Of a stretch of 64,000 bases of DNA, positions 55,959-64,000 are shown in pieces. Source of the DNA: JAAZPG01 sp012797375 (GTDB lineage: Bacteria; Acidobacteriota; Aminicenantia; Aminicenantales; UBA4085). The position numbers and the translations under genes are program-made. The stretch spans positions 1-64,000 of the forward strand of contig CALMMC010000049.1 of the NCBI GenBank assembly GCA_937868205.1, given 5' to 3'. The notes below the pieces were generated by a model that was given only the letters and a program-made list of their open reading frames with translations, had not been told where the DNA came from and searched no databases. How positions within the stretch are numbered: the stretch's first letter is position 1; each line of letters starts with the position of its first letter.

Positions 55959-58301
55959 TTACTTCGGCCGCGGCTTGAAGACAAACTCCCGCGGCGGCGC
56001 GGCTCCGAGCAGATGCCGGACGAAATAATCCCAGCGCTTCCGGGTCATGTACGGCTCGCTGCCGAATCCGTGCCCCCGATTGGGGAACAGGATCATGTCG
56101 AAATCCTTGTTGGCCGCGATCAGGGCGTCGACCACGAGAAGAGTCAGGTAGGGCGGAACGTTGTCGTCCATCGTTCCGTGGGTGATCAGGAGCTTTCCTT
56201 TCAGGTTGGCGGCGAAGTTCTGGTTGGCCTGGGAGTCGTAATTCGACGTCCCGTCCGGGCGGCGGACGAGCCGTCCATGCCATTTCTCGCCCCAATCGTC
56301 CTCATAGCCGCGGTTGTCATGATTGCCGGCTTGAGACACTCCCACCTTGAAGAAATCAGGGTAATGGAACATAGCCGCGGCCGCGGCGTATCCGCCGCCT
56401 GAATGGCCGTAAATCCCGGCCCGGTCCAGATCAATCCAGGGATAGCGCACGGCCAGCTCCTTCATCCCCGCGACCTGATCCGGCAGCGTGTTGTCAGCCA
56501 TGTTGCCGTAATACGCCTCGTGGAATTTCTTGGACCGGTTCGGCGTCCCCATCCCGTCGATCTGGACGACGACGAATCCCAGCTCGGCGATCGCCCGGGC
56601 GTCCCATCGGCGCGAGGCCGAGAAGCTCCGGGAGCTCACGCTCCCGCTCTGCGGGCCGGGATAGATGTTGTTCAGGATCGGATATTTCCGGGCCGGATCA
56701 AATCCGGTCGGGCGGAACATCAGTCCGTACAGATCGGTGACGCCGTCGCGGGCCTTGACCGTGAAGGGCGTCGGCGGCGTCCAGCCCGTCTCGAGCAGGG
56801 CCGAAATATCGGCTTTTTCAAGGGTCAGAACGAACCGGCCTTCGGCCGTTCTCAGGACCGTCGTCGGCGGAACGTCCGGGCGGGAAAACGTGTCGATCAG
56901 ATAGCGGCCCGACGGCGAATAGACAACCTCGTGATCCATGTCCTCCGGCGTGAGCAGGACCTTGCCGGTCCCGTCGAAGCCGATCTGATAGATATGCCGG
57001 AAGTACGGATCGCGGCCGGATTCCATCCCCAGGCCGGCGAACGTCAGCCGCCGCTTCTCCGGCTCGACCCGAACGACGCGGGCGGCCCTCCCGGGGCCGG
57101 AGGTGATCGGATTTTTCAGCCGCCCGGTTTCGAGGTCGTAAAGGAAGAGGCGTCCCCAATCCTCGCGCTCGGAAAACCAGATGAATTCGCCGGACTCCGG
57201 CAAAAACCGCCAGGCCGACTCCCCCGCCCCGGATTCGAAAAATGTCTTCGTCGTTTCCTCGAAGACGTCCCGGACCTCGCCCGTCTCGGGATCGGCGACC
57301 CGGAGCAGGGCCGAGGAGTGGTCGCGCGGCGTGGAGACGAACGCCAGCCGGCGCGAATCCCGGCTCCAGGCGACGTCCTCCATCTGTCCGTCGCTGGCTT
57401 GGATGTCGTCGGTCACGCTGCCGCGGCGCGCGTCGGGCGGAACCTTCAAGCGGACGACCCGCGGTCCGTCCAGGTGGACGACGACCCGCTGGATCGTGAT
57501 CACCGTCTCATCCTCCGGCAGCGGATACTTCCAAACATGAAGAACGGGCCGGCCGGCTTTCACCTCGACGAGCGGCATTTCGCCCACGCCGCGCTGATCC
57601 TGCTGAAACGTGGCGATCTTCCGCGAATCAGGCGACCAGGCGACGATCGGCCGGTCGCTTTTCGACCAGCCGGCGTTGTCCGTCGCGTAGCCGAAATCCT
57701 TGACTCCGTCGAACGTCAACGGCCGCTCCGTCCCCGTCTCCGTTTCCCGCACCCACAGGTTGTCGCCGCGGAGGAAGGCCTCCAGGCGCCCGTCGGGAGA
57801 CGCCGCTCCCGGCTCACGCTCTTTCTCCGGCCGGCCGCCGGGCGGGGCGATCGCCTCGAACGTCATCTTCCGGCCGCGGAGATCGCAGGAATACCGGCGC
57901 GCCCCGACGACGAAGGAGATCCTTTTCCCTCCGTCCATAAACTCGATTTCATTAAACGGCAGGCTCGTCGCGGCGTGCGGCTTGCCCTCGGCCGCCGACA
58001 GAGCGGCCGCGACCCGGACGTGGTCGAACGCCGGCCCGCGGACGCCCCGGGGCGCGTCGACCAGAATGAATTCCGATCCTCCGGCCAGCCGGTTCCGGTA
58101 CCAGAACCTGTCTCCCGAAAGCCAGTGCGGCTCGACGGAAGCCCGGAAAACGAGAGACGCGGCCTGGGCCCCGAGGAATCGTTCCGCCCGGGCATAATCG
58201 GCGGCGGTGACGACGGGGCGTTCCGCGGCCGTCGAGGGAAGGGCGGTCAATACGGCGGACAACGCCGCCGCGGCGAGGATCCGGAGCATCCGGTGGGACA
58301 T
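55959..58301 (-). CDS. S9 family (dipeptidyl peptidase IV-type) serine peptidase, exported
   Basis: A 780-residue exported enzyme (signal peptide about 1-25). Residues ~60-500 form the DPP-IV N-terminal beta-propeller; the C-terminal alpha/beta-hydrolase has the nucleophile in GIYGHSGGGYAAAA, the acid in THGTMDDNVPP and the histidine in FPNRGHGF. It should release N-terminal dipeptides, usually Xaa-Pro, in the periplasm or outside. It is convergent with the TIGR03663 gene and part of the peptide-degrading set in this window. Confidence 0.94.
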   Translation of the reverse strand: MSHRMLRILAAAALSAVLTALPSTAAERPVVTAADYARAERFLGAQAASLVFRASVEPHWLSGDRFWYRNRLAGGSEFILVDAPRGVRGPAFDHVRVAAALSAAEGKPHAATSLPFNEIEFMDGGKRISFVVGARRYSCDLRGRKMTFEAIAPPGGRPEKEREPGAASPDGRLEAFLRGDNLWVRETETGTERPLTFDGVKDFGYATDNAGWSKSDRPIVAWSPDSRKIATFQQDQRGVGEMPLVEVKAGRPVLHVWKYPLPEDETVITIQRVVVHLDGPRVVRLKVPPDARRGSVTDDIQASDGQMEDVAWSRDSRRLAFVSTPRDHSSALLRVADPETGEVRDVFEETTKTFFESGAGESAWRFLPESGEFIWFSEREDWGRLFLYDLETGRLKNPITSGPGRAARVVRVEPEKRRLTFAGLGMESGRDPYFRHIYQIGFDGTGKVLLTPEDMDHEVVYSPSGRYLIDTFSRPDVPPTTVLRTAEGRFVLTLEKADISALLETGWTPPTPFTVKARDGVTDLYGLMFRPTGFDPARKYPILNNIYPGPQSGSVSSRSFSASRRWDARAIAELGFVVVQIDGMGTPNRSKKFHEAYYGNMADNTLPDQVAGMKELAVRYPWIDLDRAGIYGHSGGGYAAAAAMFHYPDFFKVGVSQAGNHDNRGYEDDWGEKWHGRLVRRPDGTSNYDSQANQNFAANLKGKLLITHGTMDDNVPPYLTLLVVDALIAANKDFDMILFPNRGHGFGSEPYMTRKRWDYFVRHLLGAAPPREFVFKPRPK

Positions 58302-58468
58302 CGGCAGCCTCCTTTTTATCGATCGTGGATCATAGCCACGGTCTCGGCGACGGCCCGGGCTGAAAACAGGAGGGCCGTCCGGAAATCCTTGCTATTGTGG
58401 CTGTTTTGCCCGAGAAGATCAATCGTTCCAAAGGGACAAGGATGAAGATGCCAGGACCGGGCCCGTTT

Positions 58469-58477
58469 TGATATAAT
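58469..58477 (+). promoter_or_regulatory. Extended -10 promoter of the aldolase gene
   Basis: TGATATAAT, identical to the box before the isomerase at 35.1 kb, lies 50 bp before the ATG at 58528. No good -35 is seen, as is usual for extended -10 promoters. Confidence 0.6.
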
Positions 58478-58527
58478 CTGGGCGATTCAACGCCCGGAAA
58501 ACCCGGAGCCGTTTCAAGGAGCCGATC

Positions 58528-59943
58528 ATGTCCAATCAGGTTTGGGACCGCATGTCGAAATCTCTGGAAGGCATCGTGAACATCGAAGAAGCCCGCGTCA
58601 CCCTCCTCGATGAAAAAAGACTCCCGGAAACAATGGACGGCTTGATCCAGGAAGCGGTATTCGGCGACCCGGACGTCCAAGCCGCCGCCCGGTGGCTGAT
58701 CCGGGAGACCGCCCAGGCCGCCGGCATCCGTCCCGCCTCGATCCATGAGCTGTATGTCGCCCGGGGCCGCGGCCAGATCGAGAAAGCCTTCACTGTTCCG
58801 GCAATGAACTTGAGGATGCTGGCGTATGATTCCGCCCGGGCCGTGTTCCGGGCCGCCAGGACGATCGACTGCGGCGCCTTTATCTTCGAGATCGCCCGGA
58901 GCGAGATGGTCTACACGGACCAGCGCCCGACCGAGTACGTCGCCGCCGTCCTCGCAGCCGCCCTCCGGGAAGGATACCGCGGGCCCGTCTTCATCCAGGG
59001 CGACCACTTCCAGGCCGGGGCCAAAAAATACGCGATCGACCCCGAAGCCGAGGTCCAAGCCATCCGCGACGTGATCGTCGAATCCATCGGCGCGGGGTTC
59101 TACAACATCGACATCGACACGTCCACCCTCGTCGATCTCTCCCTCCCGAAGCTCCATGACCAGCAGAAGAAAAATTTCGAGCTTTGTGCGACCCTGACCC
59201 GCTTCATCCGCGACCGCGAACCCGCCGGGGTGACGATCTCGATCGGCGGCGAAATCGGCGAGGTCGGGCATCAAAACAGCACGGTCGAGGACCTCGACGC
59301 CTTCATGGAGGGGTACAACGCCGCCCGCGGGGCCAAGACGGGGATCAGCAAAATCAGCATCCAGACGGGCACATCGCACGGCGGCGTGGTCCTGCCCGAC
59401 GGGTCGTTGGCCGATGTAGCCATCGATTTCGAGGCCCTCCGGAAGCTGAGCGCCCGGGCCCGGGAGAAGTACGGCATGGGCGGGGCCGTCCAGCACGGCG
59501 CCAGCACCCTGCCCGACACGGCGTTCCACCGGTTCGTCGAGGCCGGGACCTGCGAAGTCCACCTGGCCACCGCCTTCCAAACCCTGATCATGGATCATCC
59601 GACCGTCCCCGAGTCGCTCCGGCTGGAAATGTACGATTGGCTGAAAAAAAACGCGGCCGCGGAGCGCAAGCCCAAGGATTCCGACGCCCAATTCTTCTAC
59701 AAGCTTCGGAAAAAGGCCGTCGGACCGTTCAAGAAGCGCTTCTGGGACCTGCCGAGGGAAGCCCGGGAGGAGATCGGAGCGGATCTGGAGAAGAAATTCC
59801 AATACCTGTTTGAACAGCTGGGAATGGCCCGGACCGCCGGCATCGTGAAACGCTTCATCAAGGCGCCGGAAATCCATACTCCCCGGCCCGCCGGCGGCAT
59901 CCGGAAAGCCAAAACCGAAAACGTCGACGGCCTGGCAGACTGA
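58528..59943 (+). CDS. Class II fructose-bisphosphate aldolase-family protein (long form)
   Basis: A 471-residue TIM-barrel protein of the class II aldolase family. Zinc and substrate motifs: FIQGDHFQAGAKKY (DH), SIGGEIGEVGHQ, and KISIQTGTSHGGVVLPDG (His with the TSHG phosphate loop), then VQHGASTLPD. Normal class II aldolases have about 300-350 residues; the additional N-terminal ~100 and charged C-terminal ~80 residues mark a long branch whose sugar phosphate substrate is uncertain. AAGGAG upstream of ATG. No glycolytic neighbours. Confidence 0.88.
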   Translation: MSNQVWDRMSKSLEGIVNIEEARVTLLDEKRLPETMDGLIQEAVFGDPDVQAAARWLIRETAQAAGIRPASIHELYVARGRGQIEKAFTVPAMNLRMLAYDSARAVFRAARTIDCGAFIFEIARSEMVYTDQRPTEYVAAVLAAALREGYRGPVFIQGDHFQAGAKKYAIDPEAEVQAIRDVIVESIGAGFYNIDIDTSTLVDLSLPKLHDQQKKNFELCATLTRFIRDREPAGVTISIGGEIGEVGHQNSTVEDLDAFMEGYNAARGAKTGISKISIQTGTSHGGVVLPDGSLADVAIDFEALRKLSARAREKYGMGGAVQHGASTLPDTAFHRFVEAGTCEVHLATAFQTLIMDHPTVPESLRLEMYDWLKKNAAAERKPKDSDAQFFYKLRKKAVGPFKKRFWDLPREAREEIGADLEKKFQYLFEQLGMARTAGIVKRFIKAPEIHTPRPAGGIRKAKTENVDGLAD

Positions 59944-59985
59944 AGCCCAGGCTGAATCCAAGACTCTCTGCCTCCCGGAAAGCGG

Positions 59986-60158
59986 GCGCACGTCCCCGGA
60001 GCGGGGCATTTGTCGCCTCTTCGCAAATGCCGCGGAGCGGGGCAGAAGCGCCATTCATCGCCTCAGGTCGATCCACCGCCAAAAAGTCCTGGCGCGCACG
60101 TCCCCGGAGCGGGGCATTTGTCGCCTCTTCGCAAATGCCGCGGAGAGGGGCTGAAGCG
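59986..60158. repeat. Two 65-bp direct repeats, each with a hairpin
   Basis: Copies at 59986-60050 and 60094-60158, spaced 108 bp, differ at about two positions near the right end. Each contains GGCATTTG and CAAATGCC (60005-60012 with 60024-60031 in copy 1) around an 11-base loop. They lie after the aldolase stop. Leftward they would read APLRGICEEATNAPLRG twice, a translation that looks spurious. Confidence 0.88.
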
Positions 60159-60186
60159 CGGAGGTTATGACGGCCGGAGCGAACAT

Positions 60187-60356
60187 CGTCCGGATTAGGC
60201 TTTTCTCGATGCTTGCTTGGGAAGCCGGCTCGGAAGAAGCCGGCCGAGCGAAGATGTTTGAGCGTCCCGCGCCTTGAACCGTTAAAAGGTCTTCCGGGAC
60301 GCGAGTTCTTCGCCGCCAAGCCAGGCCGATCGAGAAAAGCCGTCAAGATCCGGACG
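60187..60356. repeat. 170-bp nested palindrome / structured element
   Basis: Outer arms CGTCCGGAT (60187-60195) and ATCCGGACG (60348-60356), then GGCTTTTCTCGAT (60198-60210) and ATCGAGAAAAGCC (60329-60341), then GCTTGG with CCAAGC. Inside are two further hairpins, GCTCGG/CCGAGC near 60230-60250 and GCGTCCCG/CGGGACGC near 60262-60302. The whole can fold as a long stem opening into two branches. It could be a mobile palindromic element, a structured RNA or a bidirectional terminator. Confidence 0.75.
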
Positions 60357-60417
60357 CGTGAGCGGAGGCCGTTATAACCCCGCAATATTTTCTCCCACCG
60401 CCGCGTCTTGGGATTTC

Positions 60418-60452
60418 GGCGGAGCGGGACCGAAATCCAGCCCCGCTCCGCC
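60418..60452. terminator. GC-rich hairpin after the tricorn-like gene
   Basis: GGCGGAGCGGG (60418-60428) pairs with CCCGCTCCGCC (60442-60452), an 11-bp perfect stem with a 13-base loop, 12 bp beyond the leftward stop at 60464. No long T run follows, so it is a probable but not classical terminator. Confidence 0.55.
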
Positions 60453-60463
60453 TGATTTCCATT

Positions 60464-63400
60464 TTACTTCCGGTTGCCGCGGATCGGATACGGCGGCCGG
60501 ACCGGCTTCTTGGCCGGCGATTTAGCCAACTCTTCCATCACGATGGCGATCGCCCGCTCGAGCTGCGGATCACCGCCGGCGGCGACCGCGGCCGGATCCT
60601 GTTCAACCTCGATATCCGGCGGCACGCCCTCGTTTTCGACGATCCAGCCGTCTTCCGTCCAGATGGCCAGGTTGGGTGCGGTGACGTAGCCGCCGTCCAT
60701 CAGGACCGGGAAGCCGAGCGTCCCGACCAGGCCGCCCCAGGTGCGTTTCCCGACCAGCGGGCCGATTTTGAACTTGCGGAACATCCACGGCAGGAGGTCT
60801 CCGCCGGACCCGGCGGTTTCGTCGATCAGCATGACCTTGGGTCCTTGGATCGAAGCCCCCGGCGCTTTCATGTCGGCGCCGTGCCGCATGTTCCAATAGC
60901 TGATCTCCGGCCGGCGCAGATGATCGATGTAATAATCGGCGATCAGGCCGCCGCCGTTGAACCGCTCGTCGACGATGACCGCCTCCTTGTCGGCCTGGGG
61001 ATAGAAATACCTCTTGAAATAAGCGAATCCCTGGTACGACGTGTTGGGGACATAGACATAGGCGACCCGTCCGCCGGTGGCATTCTCCACCTTCTTCAGG
61101 TTGCCTTCCACCCAGTCGCGGTTGCGGAGGGCCAGCTCGTTTTCGACCGGCACCGCCCGGACGGTCCGGGCTCCCCGGCCGTCGGGAAGCGGCCCGACCT
61201 TCAGCTCGACGAACTTGCCGGCCTTGTTCTCGAACAAGGCGTAAAGGTTATCCGCCGGAGCCCGCAGATCCCGGCCGTCGACCGCCAGCAGGTAATCCCC
61301 CTCGGCCACGTTCAGGCCGGGCTCGGTCAGGGGCGAGCGCAGGTCGGGATTCCAGTTCAATCCCCCGTAGATTTTCTTGATCCGGTACCGGCCGTTTTCA
61401 ACGGCGTAATCCGCCCCGAGGAGTCCGCCCGGAACGGCCCGGTTCGCGGCCAAAAAATCCCCGCCGCCGACCCGGTGGTGGCCGACGCCGAGCTCGGAGC
61501 ACATCCACTGGATCAGCCGGTTGAGATCGGCCCGGCAGGACAAGTGCGGCAAAAACACTTCGTATTTTTTCCGCATGGCCTCCCAGTCGGCTCCGTGCAT
61601 GTTGTCGGCATAGAAGTAATCCCGGTTGATCCTCCAGGCCTCGGCGAAGATCTGGGCCCATTCCTCTTCCGGAACGACCGGGACGCCGATCTCCCCGACT
61701 TGAAGCTGTCCCTGGCCGGCGGCCGGCTTGGGCTGGAGAGCGGTGAGGAAGAAGGTCTCCGACGGTCCGGAGTACAGGATTTTCTTGCAGTCGAAGGAGA
61801 GCGTGTACTGAAAGACGCCGGTCAAGAGGACCTCGTCCTTGCGGGATTTGAAATCATACCGGTGAAGCAGGCCGCCGCGCGCGGCCGCGGGAGAGCCGAT
61901 GTCCGGAGGGCCCTCAAGATAATAAATCTGTCCGGCTTCGCCCGCTTTCAGGATATCGTAGCTTCCGGGCGGGACAGGCACGGCGACGATCCGCCGTTCG
62001 ATCCCGTCAAAATCGATCTTGACCTCGGCCGCCGGGACCGGGCCCGCGGGCGCGGCCGGAGCGGCCGCCTCCTTCGCCGCGACACCGGGGGCGGATTTGG
62101 CGGGCAAGCCCGTCTCCTCGTCGCTCTCCCGGGCGAGGGGATTGGCCGTGTCCTTGGCCAGGGACACGACATAAATCGAGCTCGTCAGCCGGGCGTCGAA
62201 CTTGGACAGGTCGAACCATTGATTGATCGGACCGGCGTCGGTCGAGGCGAAAAAGTAAAGGAACTTGCCGGAGGCGTCGAAAACCGGGCGGTAGGCCTCG
62301 CTCAAACCGTCGGACACGGGGAAAGACTTGTCCTGGGCGACGGAATAGACGAAGACCCGCTGAAAATACGAGGCGGTGCCCAGGGTATAGGCCAGCCATT
62401 TCCCATCGGGCGACCAGGCCGAAGGACTTTTCCGCCCCCCGAGCTGATAATCGGCCCCGATTTTTTTGATGTTGCCGTTCTCCAGGTCGAGAACGTAAAT
62501 CGCCCGGGCGTTGTCATGGAAAGCGATCCGCCGGCCGTCGGGCGACCAGACCGGCGTTTCGTAGAAGCCGGAGCCGGCAAGGGCATAGCTCCGGGGCGTC
62601 CCTTTTCCGTCTTGGGGACGGACCTCGAGGGCGTATTCCCCGGAGGCATCGGAGAAATAAGAGATCGATTTTCCGTCGGGAGACCAGAGAGGGGACCGTT
62701 CATGGGCCCCCGGCGTCCGGGTCAGGTTGCGGGGATCCCCTTTCTCGGCCGGGACGGTCACGATCTCGCCCCGGAACTCGAAGACGGCCCGGGCCCCGGA
62801 GGGCGAGAGCTCGCCGTTGCGGATCCACTTGGCCCCCTTGGCCGTCCGCTCCCTGAGCTCGGCCGCGTCGGTCGCGATCCCGATTTGAAGGCGGGTCGAG
62901 GCCCCGGAAACGGGGTCAAGGAGATGAAGAGACCCGGCCTGCTCGTAAATGATCCGGCCGTCTCCGGCCGAGGCGCTGAGAACGGGGAAATCCTCATGGC
63001 GGGTCAAGGCCTTGATTTCCCGGGTCCGGGGGTCGTAGCTGTAAATGTTGAACTCCCCGTCCCGGTCGGACCGAAAGTAGATCTTGTCCCCGATCCACAT
63101 CGGGCCGGGGTCGTTGCAGCGGCCCTCGGGCTGGGGGATTTTTTCGTACGACAAGTCGTCGAGGTTGATGATCCAGACGGTTGAATTCGTCCCCCCGCGG
63201 TAATGCTTCCACTGGAGAAAGGCGTCGGACAGGGGATTGGTCGCCAGCTTTTTCCCGTCGGGCGAGTAGACCGCCCGGAAGGCGTTCGGAATCCGGAGCT
63301 TTTCCGGGAATCCGCCTTCGACGGGAACGGTGAACAACTGCTGGTACCGGCCGGTGAAAACCTGCCGGGCGGACGTGAACAGGACCGCCTTCCCGTCCGG

Positions 63401-63754
63401 AGTGAAGCCCTGGACGATGTCCGCGCCCGGGTGCCAGGTCAGCCGCCGGGGCACGCCGCCGGCGGCCGGGACGACGTAGACATCGGTGTTGCCGTCATAC
63501 TGGGCGCTGAAGGCGATCAGCCCGCCGTCGGGCGAGAACGCCGGATTGAATTCGACGCCCAGGTCGGACGTCAGCCGCCGGACGTTTTTCCCGTCGAGGT
63601 CGGCCGCCCAGAGGTCATTGGCGTAATGGAAGGCGAGGCCGCTTTTCCCGACGGCCGGCTGGGTCATCATCCGCGTGTCGCGGACGTCGATCCCGAACCC
63701 GAGGGAGACGAAGGCGGCCAGCATCGCGGCCGCGCAGCCCGTTCTGATTCTCAT
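60464..63754 (-). CDS. Tricorn-like S41 peptidase, exported
   Basis: A 1096-residue exported protein (signal peptide about 1-21). Residues ~40-330 and ~330-640 are WD40/TolB-like propeller blades with repeated SPDGxxIAF-type motifs (FNPAFSPDGGLIAFSAQ, PLWSPDGKSISYFSD). The tricorn core follows: a helical bundle, a PDZ domain (about 830-900; NVAEGDYLLAVDGRDLRA) and the S41 tail protease with catalytic Ser in DETAGSGGDLLPW; ELGVGHHRVGG holds the likely His. It should trim peptides to short products. A ribosome site AAGGAGGAGG precedes the ATG. The preceding gene is a truncated S9 peptidase, 17 bp upstream. Confidence 0.94.
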   Translation of the reverse strand: MRIRTGCAAAMLAAFVSLGFGIDVRDTRMMTQPAVGKSGLAFHYANDLWAADLDGKNVRRLTSDLGVEFNPAFSPDGGLIAFSAQYDGNTDVYVVPAAGGVPRRLTWHPGADIVQGFTPDGKAVLFTSARQVFTGRYQQLFTVPVEGGFPEKLRIPNAFRAVYSPDGKKLATNPLSDAFLQWKHYRGGTNSTVWIINLDDLSYEKIPQPEGRCNDPGPMWIGDKIYFRSDRDGEFNIYSYDPRTREIKALTRHEDFPVLSASAGDGRIIYEQAGSLHLLDPVSGASTRLQIGIATDAAELRERTAKGAKWIRNGELSPSGARAVFEFRGEIVTVPAEKGDPRNLTRTPGAHERSPLWSPDGKSISYFSDASGEYALEVRPQDGKGTPRSYALAGSGFYETPVWSPDGRRIAFHDNARAIYVLDLENGNIKKIGADYQLGGRKSPSAWSPDGKWLAYTLGTASYFQRVFVYSVAQDKSFPVSDGLSEAYRPVFDASGKFLYFFASTDAGPINQWFDLSKFDARLTSSIYVVSLAKDTANPLARESDEETGLPAKSAPGVAAKEAAAPAAPAGPVPAAEVKIDFDGIERRIVAVPVPPGSYDILKAGEAGQIYYLEGPPDIGSPAAARGGLLHRYDFKSRKDEVLLTGVFQYTLSFDCKKILYSGPSETFFLTALQPKPAAGQGQLQVGEIGVPVVPEEEWAQIFAEAWRINRDYFYADNMHGADWEAMRKKYEVFLPHLSCRADLNRLIQWMCSELGVGHHRVGGGDFLAANRAVPGGLLGADYAVENGRYRIKKIYGGLNWNPDLRSPLTEPGLNVAEGDYLLAVDGRDLRAPADNLYALFENKAGKFVELKVGPLPDGRGARTVRAVPVENELALRNRDWVEGNLKKVENATGGRVAYVYVPNTSYQGFAYFKRYFYPQADKEAVIVDERFNGGGLIADYYIDHLRRPEISYWNMRHGADMKAPGASIQGPKVMLIDETAGSGGDLLPWMFRKFKIGPLVGKRTWGGLVGTLGFPVLMDGGYVTAPNLAIWTEDGWIVENEGVPPDIEVEQDPAAVAAGGDPQLERAIAIVMEELAKSPAKKPVRPPYPIRGNRK

Positions 63755-63771
63755 GATCCTCCTCCTTGACC

Positions 63772-64000
63772 TTATTTTCCGTTGTAAGGCACGCCGGTCT
63801 TGATCCAGTCGGCCGCCGGCGCTCCCTTCAGATAATGATCAAAGAATTCCATCATCTTGATCGAATAATCGAGCTTGTTGGCGTAGATCTTGGGATGGTG
63901 GGGTTCGCCCCGGTACTGGAGGAAGAAGCAATCCTTCCCCAGGCGGCGGAGAGCGAGGTAAAGCTCGATGGATTGATACCAGGGAACAGCCCCGTCTTCG
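63772..64000 (-). CDS. S9 family peptidase, C-terminal fragment (cut by the window edge)
   Basis: The last 75 codons of a prolyl-oligopeptidase-type hydrolase: EDGAVPWYQSIELYLALRRL carries the catalytic Asp region and YRGEPHHPKIYANK the catalytic His, followed by the family tail FFDHYLKGAPAADWIKTGVP. The nucleophile and propeller lie outside the window. It is upstream of, and probably cotranscribed with, the tricorn-like gene, giving a two-peptidase operon. Confidence 0.9.
   Translation of the reverse strand, partial: EDGAVPWYQSIELYLALRRLGKDCFFLQYRGEPHHPKIYANKLDYSIKMMEFFDHYLKGAPAADWIKTGVPYNGK

Noticed and set aside
59858..60385. A minus-strand 175-codon frame containing two copies of an APLRGICEEATN peptide
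   Set aside because: The repeated peptide simply translates the two 65-bp DNA repeats and the frame runs on through the palindrome; no start signal or family supports a gene.

Overview
The window is GC-rich, densely coded bacterial DNA, almost certainly a contig from a metagenome or single-cell assembly. The first 105 bases are not biological: they hold an Illumina P7/Nextera i7 adapter, so genuine sequence starts near 106. Outer-membrane lipid transport (MlaE-F-D plus a lipoprotein), Tat-exported redox proteins, many exported peptidases and multiheme cytochromes point to a Gram-negative (diderm), anaerobic or facultative, protein- and peptide-using organism. An Acidobacteriota/Aminicenantota-like bacterium would fit, but no rRNA or phylogenetic marker was compared, so this is inference.

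Layout. 0.1-0.7 kb: leftward csoR and a truncated YHS-domain gene behind a CsoR-type palindrome. 0.75-13.1 kb: housekeeping genes (mnmA, yebC, ruvC, ychF), an ABC transporter, lipocalin, LMW phosphatase, a class V aminotransferase and UPF0316. This part is punctuated by six clusters of a ~25-bp REP-like repeat and contains a REP-associated tyrosine transposase (RAYT) flanked by two near-identical 68/69-bp repeat pairs. At 11 kb an AT-rich DUF998 gene sits inside the remains of a GC-rich DUF998 homologue in the opposite orientation. 13-21 kb: PiT phosphate carrier with DUF47 partner, a CDF metal exporter, an NSS symporter and the leftward Mla operon. 21-30.5 kb: M16 peptidase pair, an outer-membrane-like protein between copies of a second repeat family, a C69 dipeptidase with a strong terminator, an isochorismatase-fold hydrolase, an MFS carrier and a TPR/metallo-beta-lactamase protein behind an apparent sigma-54 promoter.

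30.5-32.4 kb: two overlapping HNH endonuclease genes (restriction-like). 32.5-38 kb: an ECF sigma operon, then Tat-exported sugar enzymes (TIM-barrel isomerase, Gfo/Idh/MocA oxidoreductase) and a DUF4097 protein. 38-43 kb: DUF438/hemerythrin/PAS protein, nrfHA (nitrite ammonification), and a small XRE-regulator operon with a 22-residue membrane peptide. 43-49.5 kb: C1 peptidase, SDR, lipoprotein, amidohydrolase-CIA30 fusion, GyrI-like protein and a second Gfo/Idh/MocA protein. 49.5-53.5 kb: a seven-heme cytochrome, a membrane b-type-like subunit and ApbE, probably an extracytoplasmic electron-transfer unit. 53.6-64 kb: discoidin-like protein, TIGR03663 membrane protein, DPP-IV-type S9 peptidase, class II aldolase, a repeat-rich convergent region with a 170-nt nested palindrome, a tricorn-like S41 peptidase and the end of another S9 peptidase.

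Functionally, the M16, C69, C1, S9 and S41 peptidases with the NSS symporter suggest peptide and amino acid use. NrfHA and the heme/ApbE cluster supply respiratory routes. No rRNA, tRNA, CRISPR array or prophage was recognised.
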